Source of the DNA: Leucobacter chromiireducens subsp. solipictus | GTDB lineage: Bacteria; Actinomycetota; Actinomycetes; Actinomycetales; Microbacteriaceae | Direction: 5' to 3' | DNA length: 64,000 bases | Assembly: GCF_016758195.1 (NCBI RefSeq) | Contig: NZ_QYAC01000001.1 | Coordinates: 409,423-473,422, forward strand | Shown here: in pieces, positions 39,949-48,576 of the stretch | Layout of the letters: each line of letters begins with the position of its first letter | Position numbering within the stretch: the first letter of the stretch is position 1 | The notes under the pieces: model-generated | Seen by the model: only the letters and a program-made list of their open reading frames with translations | Databases searched by the model: none | What the model was told of the DNA's origin: nothing | Position numbers and translations under genes: made by a program

Positions 39949-41424
39949 ATGACCATTGACAGTGCCGTCACCACCGCCCCGCCCGTCCACTGGCAGGCGC
40001 GGCTTCTCGTCCCCACCTTCATCGCCATCGAACTCTGCGCCGGCCTGATCCAGGGCTGGATCATGCCGCTGCTCGGCGAGATCGCCGCATTCCACGGCGT
40101 CCCCGCTGGATCGATCAGCCTCTACTTCATGGTGACGATGCTCTCGTCCGCGATGTGCGTGCCGTTCCTCTCCATGCTCGCCGACCGCTACGGGAAGCGG
40201 CTGCTCCTCGTGATCGCCGTGCTCTGCACCGCCATCGGGTCCGCGATGATCGCGTTCGCGCCGTCCTTCGGATTCGTGCTCGTCGGTGCCGCCGTCCAGG
40301 GGCCGGTCGCCGCGCTGCTCCCCATCGAGATGGGGATCGTCAAGCAGCAGCGCCCCGGGCAGGCGAATCGGATCGTGAGCGCGCTCGTCGGCACCCTGAC
40401 GTTCGGGATCGCCCTCGGGAGCCTCCTCGCCGGCGCGATCATGGACGCCAGCGGGGATCTGGTGCTCACGCAGGCGATTCCCGCCGTCCCGCTCTTCATC
40501 CTCGCCGCCGCCGTGGTGATCGCCCTGCCCCGCGATGCCGGCAACCGCACGAGCACGGTCGACTGGTGGGGCGCGGTGCTCTTCAGCGCCTCCCTCGGCG
40601 GCCTCATGTACGGGCTCACGGCGGGCACCGAGCTCGGCTGGGCGCACCCCGCCACGCTCGCCGCCCTCGTCGGCGGCGTACTCGGCAGCGCCCTCTTCCT
40701 CTGGGTCGAGTCCCGGGCCGCCGCACCGCTGCTCGATTTCACCGTGCTGCGACGCGTCAAGCTGGGCGTGCCGATGGTCCTCGGCTTCCTCGTCGCGCTC
40801 ACCGCGTTCGGCATGTCCACCCCCACCACGCTCTACCTCACCGCCCACCCCGGCACCGTGGGATACGGAGCCGGCATGAGCACCGGCAACGCCGGCCTCA
40901 TCGTCTCCCTCGTGTTCCTCAGCTCCAGCCTCGGCGCGTTCCTCGCGCCGCTCGCCGTGCGCCTGCTCGGCACGGCCTGGGCGATCAGCGTGGCCGCGGC
41001 GCTCTCCGCCGCGTCGCTCCTCGTGCTGATGACCGCGCCCGCCTCACCCCTCTTCGTGACGGTCCTGCTCGCGATCAACTCGCTCACGGCGTGGGTGGTG
41101 CTCGGGATCCTGCCCGGCGTGATCGTGGCGCGCGCCCCGCTCAGCGTCGCCACCACGCTGAGCGGCCTCTACAACTGTCTCCGCTCGCTCGGCGGCTCGG
41201 TCGCCGGCGCGCTGGTCGCCGCGGTCATGGCCACGCTCGTCCTCGCCCAGCCCGAGCCCAGCGCCGTCGCCGTCCCGGCGCTCAGCTCGTTCCAGGTGAT
41301 CTGGGGGGTCTTCGCGGCCTGCCTGCTCGCGACCGCCGCGCTCGCGCTCCTGCTATCGCGCCGCCCCTCGCAGCAGACCGAGGCGGTCATGACAGCCCCG
41401 GCCGAGCCCCTCGTCACCCCGTAA
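39949..41424 (+). CDS. MFS transporter, DHA2 (14-helix) type
   Basis: 491 residues with about 14 hydrophobic segments. The helix 2-3 loop is LSMLADRYGKRLLLVIAVLC, and motif C-like sequences are AAAVQGPVAALLPIEMG and TFGIALGSLLAGAIMD. The 14-helix layout is that of DHA2 exporters for drugs, dyes or metabolites. It starts 110 bp from the divergent Lrp-type regulator and is followed after 40 bp by an M20 amidohydrolase in the same direction, so transport and hydrolysis probably act on related compounds. Direction of transport is inferred as export from family membership. Confidence 0.87.
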   Translation: MTIDSAVTTAPPVHWQARLLVPTFIAIELCAGLIQGWIMPLLGEIAAFHGVPAGSISLYFMVTMLSSAMCVPFLSMLADRYGKRLLLVIAVLCTAIGSAMIAFAPSFGFVLVGAAVQGPVAALLPIEMGIVKQQRPGQANRIVSALVGTLTFGIALGSLLAGAIMDASGDLVLTQAIPAVPLFILAAAVVIALPRDAGNRTSTVDWWGAVLFSASLGGLMYGLTAGTELGWAHPATLAALVGGVLGSALFLWVESRAAAPLLDFTVLRRVKLGVPMVLGFLVALTAFGMSTPTTLYLTAHPGTVGYGAGMSTGNAGLIVSLVFLSSSLGAFLAPLAVRLLGTAWAISVAAALSAASLLVLMTAPASPLFVTVLLAINSLTAWVVLGILPGVIVARAPLSVATTLSGLYNCLRSLGGSVAGALVAAVMATLVLAQPEPSAVAVPALSSFQVIWGVFAACLLATAALALLLSRRPSQQTEAVMTAPAEPLVTP

Positions 41425-41464
41425 CCCCACGCCCCTCCGACCGCCCACTCGAGAAAGCAGCACC

Positions 41465-42718
41465 ATGACCACGCTCTCCCCCGCGCAGCAGCGCGCCGCC
41501 CAGTCCATCCGCGACGCCGAGGCGGCGCTGCTCGGCCTCAGTCACGCGATCGGCGCGGACCCCGAGCTGGGCTTCGCCGAACACCGGGCCGCCGCGCGCG
41601 TCGCGGCGGAACTGGACCGCGCAGGATTCGCGGTGGAGACCGGCGCGTACGGCCTGCCGACCGCGATCGAGGCCGTCTTCGGCTCGGGGGACGTGACCAT
41701 CACCGTGGTGGGCGAATACGACGCGCTCCCCGGCGTGGGGCACGCCTGCGGCCACAACATCATCGCGGCCGCCGGGGTGGGTGCCGCACTCGGCCTGCGG
41801 GCCGTCGCCGACGAGCTCGGATGCCGGATCCAGTTTCTCGGCACCCCCGCCGAGGAGAACGGCGGCGGGAAGGTCATCATGCTGGAGCGCGGTGCCTGGG
41901 ACCGCAGCACGTTCTCGCTCATGGTGCACGCGGCGGGACGCGGCCAGATCCGCACGGCGGGCGGCAGCAGCCAGGCCCTCGACTACTGCGAGGCCACGTT
42001 CCGCGGCAAGCCCGCACACGCGGCCTTCGCACCGCAAGAGGGCATCAATGCGGGCAGCGCCGTCACGCTCACCGAGGTGGGGATCGGGCTCCTCCGGCAG
42101 CACCTCCCCAGCGATGCGATCATCTCCTCGGTGTCCACCACGCCCTCCGCGGTGAACGTGATCCCCGAGACCGCGACGATCCAGCTCGAGGTCCGCGGCA
42201 ACCACGCCGATACCTGGGCGGTCACCAAGGAGCGGGTGCGCCAGGTGGTTGCCGGCGCGGCCCTCGCCGCGGGCTGCGAGGTAGACATCGCCGTTCCCAC
42301 CCCGGGCTACGCCCCACTGGTGCAGGATCCCGAACTCGCGGAGTTCTTCGACACCGCCCTCGCCGAGCTGCGGGGCGACGACGCGGCCGACTGGGGACCG
42401 GGGATGACGCTCGGCTCCACCGACATGGGTGACGTGTCGCAGTACCTCCCGTCGATCCACCCGATGATCGCGCTCGACGGCACCGACGCGACTCCGCATC
42501 AGCACGAGTTCACCGCCGCCGCGGTGTCGGAGCTCGGCGACACGGCCGTCATGCACGGTGCGCTGGCGCTGGCCCGCGCGGCGATCGCCGCGGTCGAGAC
42601 CGATGCGGTGCGTGAGCGCTTGCGTGCGCAGCAGCGCGACCGCGCGCCCTATCCCCGGGGCGTGTGGACGGACGCCCCGGTCCCCGGCGACGCCGCCCCG
42701 GCGGCGAGCGCCGGGTAG
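41465..42718 (+). CDS. M20 family amidohydrolase (AbgB/PM20D2-like)
   Basis: 417 residues. The M20 metal-binding motif GEYDALPGVGHACGHN is the form seen in aminobenzoyl-glutamate utilisation protein AbgB and in PM20D2-type dipeptidases. Further metal ligands are in PAEENGGGK, HAAGRG and the later DATPHQHEFTAAAV. A dimerisation domain with GSAVTLTEVGIGLL lies between the halves. Likely substrates are N-acyl or dipeptide-like amides such as beta-alanyl or gamma-glutamyl conjugates. It is co-directional with the MFS gene and under the tandem Lrp-type regulator. The last 40 residues are Ala/Pro-rich. Confidence 0.87.
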   Translation: MTTLSPAQQRAAQSIRDAEAALLGLSHAIGADPELGFAEHRAAARVAAELDRAGFAVETGAYGLPTAIEAVFGSGDVTITVVGEYDALPGVGHACGHNIIAAAGVGAALGLRAVADELGCRIQFLGTPAEENGGGKVIMLERGAWDRSTFSLMVHAAGRGQIRTAGGSSQALDYCEATFRGKPAHAAFAPQEGINAGSAVTLTEVGIGLLRQHLPSDAIISSVSTTPSAVNVIPETATIQLEVRGNHADTWAVTKERVRQVVAGAALAAGCEVDIAVPTPGYAPLVQDPELAEFFDTALAELRGDDAADWGPGMTLGSTDMGDVSQYLPSIHPMIALDGTDATPHQHEFTAAAVSELGDTAVMHGALALARAAIAAVETDAVRERLRAQQRDRAPYPRGVWTDAPVPGDAAPAASAG

Positions 42719-42722
42719 CCCG

Positions 42723-43670
42723 CTACTCGGCGCTCGCGAGCGGGAACGTGCGCTCGCTCGTGAGGTGCCGGGCGGTGCCATCGATGGGGTCGGGGAAGCG
42801 AAGCTCGCTGGCGAGCAATTGCAGCGGGGTCGTGAAGTCGTCGATCGCGACGTCCGCGACCTCCGGGTACAGCGGGTCCCCGGCGATCGGCACCCCCAGG
42901 CCCCACATGTGCAGGCGCAGTTGGTGCGTTTTGCCGGTGCGCGGGGTCAGCCGGTAGACCCCGCGGCGTCCCGAACTCCCATCCGCCGCCGGCAACTCGC
43001 GCTCAAGCTCGATCAGGGATTCCGCGTTCACCGGCGCACCGGGCACGACCTCGCCCTGCCAGATCCCGCGCTCCTTGCGCAGATGATTCCGCACGGTCGC
43101 CGGGAGGACGAGGTCGTCGCGAATATCCGCGAGCGCCCGATACGTTTTCCGGACCTCGCCCGGGCGCATAAACATGCTCTGGTAGGCGCCGCGCCAGCGC
43201 CGCTCCGTCGCCATGAGCAGCAGTCCGGAGGTCACGCGGTCGAGGCGGTGCATCGGGGTGAGCTCGGGGAGGCCCAGCTGATCCCGCATGCGAACCACGA
43301 CGCTCTCGCGGATGTGCGTGCCGCGCGGGATCGTGGACAGGAACGCGGGCTTGTCCACCACCACGATGCGCTCGTCCCGGTACACCACGCGAACCTCGCC
43401 CGGCACCGGGGCTTCCGGTGCGAGATCCCGGTGGAACCAGACAAAGGTGTTCGCCCGATACGGGGCGTCCGCCGGCAGCGGCGTGCCGTCCTGCTGCACG
43501 AATCGGTCGGCCGCGAGGAAAGCGTCCACGTCAATGTGCTCCGCCAGACGATGGTGCAGCCAGTCGCGCATCGTGGACCACGGCCGCGGATGGTGCGGGG
43601 TGCTGTCGAGCGTGCGCAGCCACGCTGCGTCGAGGCCGAAACGCTGCGGGAGGGGGGAACGCGGGGGCAC
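42723..43670 (-). CDS. RluA family pseudouridine synthase
   Basis: 315 residues of the RluA branch. The catalytic motif is MHRLDRVTSGLLLMA with the active-site aspartate; the downstream VVDKPAFLSTIPRG and LTPRTGKTHQLRLHMWGLGV motifs are canonical. A cryptic N-terminal region (RPWSTMRDWLHHRL) replaces a clear S4 domain. It isomerises a uridine in rRNA or tRNA; the target is not predictable. Starts with GTG at 43670. Convergent with the M20 gene, leaving only 4 bp between them. Confidence 0.88.
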   Translation of the reverse strand: MPPRSPLPQRFGLDAAWLRTLDSTPHHPRPWSTMRDWLHHRLAEHIDVDAFLAADRFVQQDGTPLPADAPYRANTFVWFHRDLAPEAPVPGEVRVVYRDERIVVVDKPAFLSTIPRGTHIRESVVVRMRDQLGLPELTPMHRLDRVTSGLLLMATERRWRGAYQSMFMRPGEVRKTYRALADIRDDLVLPATVRNHLRKERGIWQGEVVPGAPVNAESLIELERELPAADGSSGRRGVYRLTPRTGKTHQLRLHMWGLGVPIAGDPLYPEVADVAIDDFTTPLQLLASELRFPDPIDGTARHLTSERTFPLASAE

Positions 43671-43710
43671 CCACCGAGTCTAGTGCGCGGGCCGGTGTGC
43701 CGGCCCCCGC

Positions 43711-43796
43711 CGGCCCCCACCCCACGCGACGGCTGCGCCCAGACCCGGCCCACCCCACACGACGACTGCGCCCAGGACCGGCCCACCCCACACGAG
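43711..43796. repeat. 33-34-bp tandem repeat, about 2.5 copies, in a gene-free gap
   Basis: Units begin at 43711, 43746 and 43779 with CGGCCCACCCCACACGA-type sequence, ending in a partial copy. The whole gap 43671-44021 holds no gene. It also contains an A/T-richer section at 43797-43855 and a G-rich stretch complementary in style to the repeat (GGGATGGGGTGGGGTGGGCC, 43901-43920). A weak TTGACA at 43940-43945 could be the -35 of the next gene. Confidence 0.75.
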
Positions 43797-44021
43797 GCAA
43801 TTTATCTACCCCGAGCCAAATACCGCAGAATTTGACTCGCTTTCGAGAAAATGCCTCGGTATGGGCAGGGGCCGGTATGGGCGGGGGCGGGGCTGGGCGT
43901 CGGGATGGGGTGGGGTGGGCCGAATCCGGCGTGCGGGGCTTGACACGCACCCCCAGCGACGGGGATCGTTGCTCATGACCGGGCTGCGGCGCGCACGCCC
44001 GGGCCGCCAGGACGAACGGGG

Positions 44022-44693
44022 ATGGTCATGATCCAAGTCACCACACAGATTGACGCGGTGACCCGCGAGCTCGAAGACACCACCCACGACGGCGAAGCCG
44101 CTCGCGTGCAGCGCTTGACCCAGGAGCTGCCGGCCTCGCTCGCGGAGGCCTGGGCCGCGGTGTCGGATCAGGCGCGGATCACGGCCTGGTTCCAGCCGGT
44201 CACCGGCGATCTCGCGCTCGGCGGCCGCTACCAGATCGAGGGCAACGCGGGAGGAACGATCCTCGCCTGCGATCCGCCGCATGATGGCCGCGCGGAGTAC
44301 CTGGTGACGTGGGAGTTCGGCGGCAACGTCTCCTGGCTGGCGGTGCGGCTCCGGGCGGTGACGCCGGATCGTACCCGGGTCGAACTCGCCCACACCGCCC
44401 CGCTCGCGAGCGTGCCCGCGGACATGTGGCGAACGTACGGCCCGGGCGCGACGGGCGTCGGCTGGGACGGCGGCATGCTGGGCCTCGCGCTGCACCTGGG
44501 CGCGCAGGACGCCACGCTCTCCCCCGCCGAGGCCGAGGCCTGGGCGCTCAGCCCCGAGGGGCACGAGTTTTACCGCGCCTCGGCCGACCGCTGGGCCGCG
44601 GCGCACGAGGCATCCGGAGCAGACCGGGACACGGCAGCCCGCGCCGCGGACGCGACGTACCGGTTCTACACCGGCCAGCCCGAAGCGGACTAG
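44022..44693 (+). CDS. SRPBCC (AHSA1-like) domain protein
   Basis: 223 residues. The first 145 form a START/Bet v1-like SRPBCC domain: RVQRLTQELPASLAEAWAAV, then ITAWFQPVTGDLALGGRYQI with EGNAGGTILACDPP, and VTWEF with RVELAHTAPL; this is the AHSA1 form typical of polyketide-cyclase/ATPase-activator-like proteins. The C-terminal 75 residues are helical (EAEAWALSPEGHEFYRASAD) and found in relatives encoded beside ArsR regulators, although none is here. The function is unknown; ligand binding is likely. Two ATGs are possible (44022 and 44028). Confidence 0.75.
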   Translation: MVMIQVTTQIDAVTRELEDTTHDGEAARVQRLTQELPASLAEAWAAVSDQARITAWFQPVTGDLALGGRYQIEGNAGGTILACDPPHDGRAEYLVTWEFGGNVSWLAVRLRAVTPDRTRVELAHTAPLASVPADMWRTYGPGATGVGWDGGMLGLALHLGAQDATLSPAEAEAWALSPEGHEFYRASADRWAAAHEASGADRDTAARAADATYRFYTGQPEAD

Positions 44694-44716
44694 CGCGGCG
44701 CGCGGCGCGCGGCGCG

Positions 44717-45217
44717 CTACTGCTGGGCCGAGTCCGTCAGTACTCGCCGCGCCTCGTGCACGAGTTCGGGCGAAGTGATGAGATCGTAGCGGCTCGCGAC
44801 CATCTGCATCACCGAGGAGAAGTCGCGACGGTTGCGGTTCATCGCGTACGAGAGCACGCCGAACAGCATGCCAAACCCCGCGCCGATCGCGACCGCGGCG
44901 AGGAACACCCCGAAGATCGCCGAGTTATCGGGTTGGAAGATGAACAGCAGCAGGCCCAGGAAGAGACCGAGGTAGGCCCCCGAGAGGGCCCCCATCAGCG
45001 CGACCCGGCCGTAGGTGAGCCGGCCCGTGACCCGCTCGACGCTGCGCACGTCGTTGCCGACGATGCTGATCTGCTGCACGGGGAAACTCGCACGCGCGAG
45101 CACATCCACGGCGTGCTTGGCGTCCTCGTAGCGATCGTATGTGGAGACGATGTCACCCTTGGGGATCTCCGGCATCGCCGGCAGACGGGAGGCGGAAAGC
45201 GGCCTGGGATTACTCAT
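44717..45217 (-). CDS. General stress protein-like membrane protein (GSP17M family)
   Basis: 166 residues. The N-terminal part (IVSTYDRYEDAKHAVDVLAR, then FPVQQISIVGNDV) is the ferredoxin-like domain of the general stress protein 17M/YflT group. A two-helix hairpin follows (ALSGAYLGLFLGLLLFIF and AIGAGFGMLFGVLSYAM), and the C-terminus returns to the cytoplasm. Such proteins are widespread in actinobacteria; the function is not known. No ribosome binding site is visible; a TTGAAT lies six bases before the ATG, so a leaderless start is possible. Confidence 0.75.
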   Translation of the reverse strand: MSNPRPLSASRLPAMPEIPKGDIVSTYDRYEDAKHAVDVLARASFPVQQISIVGNDVRSVERVTGRLTYGRVALMGALSGAYLGLFLGLLLFIFQPDNSAIFGVFLAAVAIGAGFGMLFGVLSYAMNRNRRDFSSVMQMVASRYDLITSPELVHEARRVLTDSAQQ

Positions 45218-45274
45218 GTGTTGATTCAACCACTCTCGGGCGGCCCCCGCACTCAGGCTGCCCGCGCGGCCGCG

Positions 45275-46483
45275 TTATTGGCCGGGAAAACTCACGATGG
45301 CCTGGGGGTATCCGGGGACGGGAAGCTCCCTGCTGGGGGCGGCACCCGGTGCATCGAGTGGGACGAGGGTGATCCCGTCCCACCCCTCTTCGCGGGTGTT
45401 GCCGCCCGCGACCGCCGCGAATTCGGCACCGGCCGCATCCCGCCACACGGCGACGGTCTCGTGCGGGACGCGCAACGGCACGACCCACTCACTGGTCGCA
45501 CGGAGTTCCGGGACCGCGGTGTCGCGCACCGAGAGGTTCGGGCCGCCGGTCGCGGATCCGAAGTCGCCGGTGCCCACGGTGAGCAAGCGGGTCCCCGCCA
45601 GGGCGGTACCGTGCGCGTGCGAGTTCGCGGCGCTCGAGATCGTCTCCGTGCGCCCGCTGCGGGGGTCCAGCCGGACGATCACCTGGCCCTGCACGGGGAG
45701 CAGGATCGTGCCGGCGGGCTCGACCACCCCGTAGTGGGTCTTTTCCCAGGAGGCGAGGCCTCCCTCCGTCCCAAACGGCGCCACCTCGTGCGTGGTCACC
45801 GCGAGCGTCTCCGCGTCGACCACCGTGACGGTGAAGCTGTCGTGGTCCACGCTCGCGGCCCAGCTGCCGTCCGGCGCGACGAGCACATCGAACGGGCGCG
45901 TCCCGACGGGGACGCTCCCGATCCAGCCCGCGCTCGCCGTGTCGAAGACCTCGAGGAACGCGGCACCGGTGTCCGGCATGACCGCCACGTACACGCGCGA
46001 GCCGTCGGGCGCGACCGCGAGGCCCAGGCCGCCGGGGCGGTACTCGCCCTGCCCGATCCGCGCGGCGGGGTGCAGGTAGGGCACGAGCGCGGTGCGCCGC
46101 GCCGCGGCGGGATCCTGCACCGCGAGGTCCACCACCGCGAGGCCCTCCGCGGTCGCGACATAGCCGGTGCTCGCGCCGTCCGCCGCCGTGTGCACGCCCA
46201 CGCCCCACGGCGCGGCCCCGACCTCGATCTCCCGCACGGCCTCCGCGTCGGGGCGGGCGGGATCGATCACCGCCACTGCGCTGCGGTGCGCGAGCGAGGC
46301 GAGGAGCAGCGTGGCCGCTTCGGTGGGCGGTGCCCCGTCCGCGGCCGGATCGGGTTCCGGTGCGGGTGACGGGCTGGGCCGAGACGGTGCCTCCGGTTCT
46401 GGCGCGCAGCCGAGCAGTCCGAGCGCCAGCGTGGCGGGCACGGCGAGGAGGAGGCTACGGCGGGACGGCGCGAAACGGGACAT
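45275..46483 (-). CDS. Lipoprotein with a beta-propeller (YVTN/40-bladed-type) fold
   Basis: 402 residues. The lipobox LALGLLGC (cleavage before Cys, about residue 26) follows an arginine-rich n-region, so the protein is anchored on the outer face of the membrane. A Pro/Ser/Glu linker precedes repeats such as LLASLAHRSAVAVIDPARPD, GLGLAVAPDGSRVYVAVMPD, FDVLVAPDGSWAASVDHDSF and VTVVDAETLAV, which match WD40/YVTN-like propeller blades. No catalytic residues are recognisable. These proteins bind or display; the partner is unknown. It is monocistronic and divergent from the PRC/CBS gene. Confidence 0.82.
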   Translation of the reverse strand: MSRFAPSRRSLLLAVPATLALGLLGCAPEPEAPSRPSPSPAPEPDPAADGAPPTEAATLLLASLAHRSAVAVIDPARPDAEAVREIEVGAAPWGVGVHTAADGASTGYVATAEGLAVVDLAVQDPAAARRTALVPYLHPAARIGQGEYRPGGLGLAVAPDGSRVYVAVMPDTGAAFLEVFDTASAGWIGSVPVGTRPFDVLVAPDGSWAASVDHDSFTVTVVDAETLAVTTHEVAPFGTEGGLASWEKTHYGVVEPAGTILLPVQGQVIVRLDPRSGRTETISSAANSHAHGTALAGTRLLTVGTGDFGSATGGPNLSVRDTAVPELRATSEWVVPLRVPHETVAVWRDAAGAEFAAVAGGNTREEGWDGITLVPLDAPGAAPSRELPVPGYPQAIVSFPGQ

Positions 46484-46603
46484 GTGCCGAGTGTGCCGGA
46501 AGTGAGCTGGGTGCGGACCGAAAAGCCGCGCTGAGGTGAGCTTTCCTCCAGCTTTCACCGCCGGAGACCCCCAGCATTCATCCGGGCGCGCTAGCGTAGA
46601 GGT

Positions 46604-47917
46604 GTGAGGACTTCAAGGGTATTCGTGGGGCGGTTGGCCGGGCGGAACGTGTTCGACCCGGTCGGGGACCGGATCGGTCGCGTCCGCGACGTCCTGGTCG
46701 TCTTCCGCGCGACAGCCGCGCCGCGCGTCGTCGGGCTGATCGTCGAGATTCCCGGGAAGCGACGGGTGTTCGTGCCGATCAGCCGCGTCACCTCGATTGG
46801 TTCCGGCCAGGTCATCACCACCGGCCTCATCAATGTGCGCCGCTTCGAACAGCGCGGCGGGGAAACCCGCATGATTGCGGAGCTGATCGGCCGCGACGTG
46901 CAGCTCGCGCCCGACACCCCCGGCGCGGCACCCCTCACCGCGCGGATCGAGGACGCGGCCATCGAGCGCGGCCGCGCAGGCGAGTGGCTCGTCTCGGAGG
47001 TGTTCGTGCGGCTCCCGAAGCCCGCGGCCCCGTTCAGCCGCGGCGACACCCGCACGGTGCGCTGGTCGGACGTGCGGCTCCCCAGCAGCGGCGCGCAGTC
47101 CGCGGAGCTCCTCATCCAGACCCTCGTCGATCTGAAGCCCGCCGATCTCGCCGAGAACCTGCTCGAACTCCCCCTCGCCCGCATGGTCGAGGTGGTGGGC
47201 GAGCTTCCCGATGAGCGAGTGGCCGACGCCCTCGAGGAGATGTCCGAGCAGGATCAGCTCGCCCTCCTCGCGAACCTGCGCCCGGACCGCACCGCGGACG
47301 TCCTCGACCGGATGGAACCCGACGACGCGGCCGACCTCATCTCCGCCCTGCCCGCGGCGAAGGGCGAGGAGCTCCTCGACCTCATGGAGCCCGAGGAGGC
47401 CGAGGACGTGCGCCGCCTCCTCGAGTACGACGCGGATACCGCGGGCGGCCTGATGAGCCCGTCACCGATCGTGCTCTCCGCAGAGTCGAGCATCGCCGAG
47501 GGCCTCGCCATGATCCGGCGGGCCGAGATCCCGCCCGCCATGGCATCCGCTGTATACGTGACGCACCCACCGTACGAGACACCGACCGGCGAGTTCCTCG
47601 GAATGGCGCACTTTCAGCGGATGCTGCGCTTCCCGCCGCACGAACGCCTCGTGACCCTCGTCGACACCGAGATCGAGCCGGTCACCGTACACGCGAGCGC
47701 CGCCGAGGTGTCTCGTCGACTCGCGAGCTACGACCTCGTGGCGCTCCCCGTCGTCGACGACCAGTACCGCCTTGTCGGCGTGGTGACCGTCGACGACGTG
47801 CTCGACCATCTCCTGCCCGACGACTGGCGGCACGCGGATGACGACGACGATCCGCGCCCGGCGAGCGCCGCCAATCGCGTCTCCGGGCGCACCATCATTC
47901 CGGGGAGCGCGCGATGA
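46604..47917 (+). CDS. Soluble PRC-barrel / MgtE_N / CBS domain protein
   Basis: 437 residues. Residues 5-75 resemble a PRC-barrel (FDPVGDRIGRVRDVLVVFRA). Residues 165-285 form an MgtE N-terminal-like helical domain (LLELPLARMVEVVGELPDER, DVLDRMEPDDAADLISALPA). Two CBS motifs follow at about 285-415 (GGLMSPSPIVL and VVDDQYRLVGVVTVDDVLDH). The membrane channel domain of MgtE is absent, so this is not the magnesium channel itself but shares its cytosolic sensor. It likely senses Mg2+ or adenosine nucleotides. GTG start six bases after TAGCGT. Its stop overlaps the DUF1003 gene start (ATGA). Confidence 0.82.
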   Translation: MRTSRVFVGRLAGRNVFDPVGDRIGRVRDVLVVFRATAAPRVVGLIVEIPGKRRVFVPISRVTSIGSGQVITTGLINVRRFEQRGGETRMIAELIGRDVQLAPDTPGAAPLTARIEDAAIERGRAGEWLVSEVFVRLPKPAAPFSRGDTRTVRWSDVRLPSSGAQSAELLIQTLVDLKPADLAENLLELPLARMVEVVGELPDERVADALEEMSEQDQLALLANLRPDRTADVLDRMEPDDAADLISALPAAKGEELLDLMEPEEAEDVRRLLEYDADTAGGLMSPSPIVLSAESSIAEGLAMIRRAEIPPAMASAVYVTHPPYETPTGEFLGMAHFQRMLRFPPHERLVTLVDTEIEPVTVHASAAEVSRRLASYDLVALPVVDDQYRLVGVVTVDDVLDHLLPDDWRHADDDDDPRPASAANRVSGRTIIPGSAR

Positions 47918-48576
47918 AGCTGTTTCGGCGCGATCCCGGCCTCGACGCGCCCCGCAGCGCCGGCGCGCGCGGCCCCGGCGCGAAAACCGGCGTCAGCAGC
48001 AACGAGCGCTTCGGACGCTGGACCGAGAGCATTGCCCGCGGCATGGGCACCCCCTGGTTCCTCCTGATTCTCACCTGCGTGTGCATTGCCTGGCTCGCGT
48101 GGAACACCTTCGGGCCCGAGCGGTGGCGCTTCGACTCCGCCGCACTCGGCTTCACCGCGCTCACGCTCATCCTGTCGCTGCAGGCGTCCTACGCCGCGCC
48201 CATGATCCTGCTCGCGCAGAATCGGCAGGACGACCGCGACCGCGTGCAGATGGAGCAGGATCGGCAGCGTTCCGAGCGCGCGCTCGCCGATACCGAGTTC
48301 CTGGCGCGCGAGGTCGTGGCGCTGCGGCTCGCGATGAAGGACCTTCCGGACCGGGAGTTCCTGCGCGCCGAGTTGCGCGCGCTGCTCGCGGAGCTCGAGA
48401 CGGATCCCCGGCTCGACGCAACGCCCCTCCCGGTCGGCACTGCGCCCAGCGCGGCGTCCGGCGCGGAGCCCGGCGTCGAGTCCGGCTCCGAGGCAGGTGC
48501 CGATGCTCGCCCGACCACAAACACGAACACGACCACGACCACGAACACGACCACGTCGCACAAGGACCCCGCATGA
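47914..48576 (+). CDS. DUF1003 family membrane protein
   Basis: 220 residues with two transmembrane helices (WFLLILTCVCIAWLAWNTF and AALGFTALTLILSLQASYAA) and then APMILLAQNRQDDRDRVQME, the hallmark of DUF1003. A predicted coiled coil follows (EQDRQRSERALADTEFLARE). The C-terminal 50 residues are a Thr/Asn-rich low-complexity tail (TTNTNTTTTTNTTT). DUF1003 proteins commonly follow PRC/MgtE_N/CBS genes in actinobacteria, implying a functional pair, perhaps in magnesium response. It overlaps both neighbours by ATGA. Confidence 0.85.
   Translation: MKLFRRDPGLDAPRSAGARGPGAKTGVSSNERFGRWTESIARGMGTPWFLLILTCVCIAWLAWNTFGPERWRFDSAALGFTALTLILSLQASYAAPMILLAQNRQDDRDRVQMEQDRQRSERALADTEFLAREVVALRLAMKDLPDREFLRAELRALLAELETDPRLDATPLPVGTAPSAASGAEPGVESGSEAGADARPTTNTNTTTTTNTTTSHKDPA

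Noticed and set aside
43940-43969. TTGACA followed after 17 bp by GGATCG as promoter of the SRPBCC gene
   Set aside because: The -10 hexamer is poor; mentioned only as a weak candidate in the gap description.
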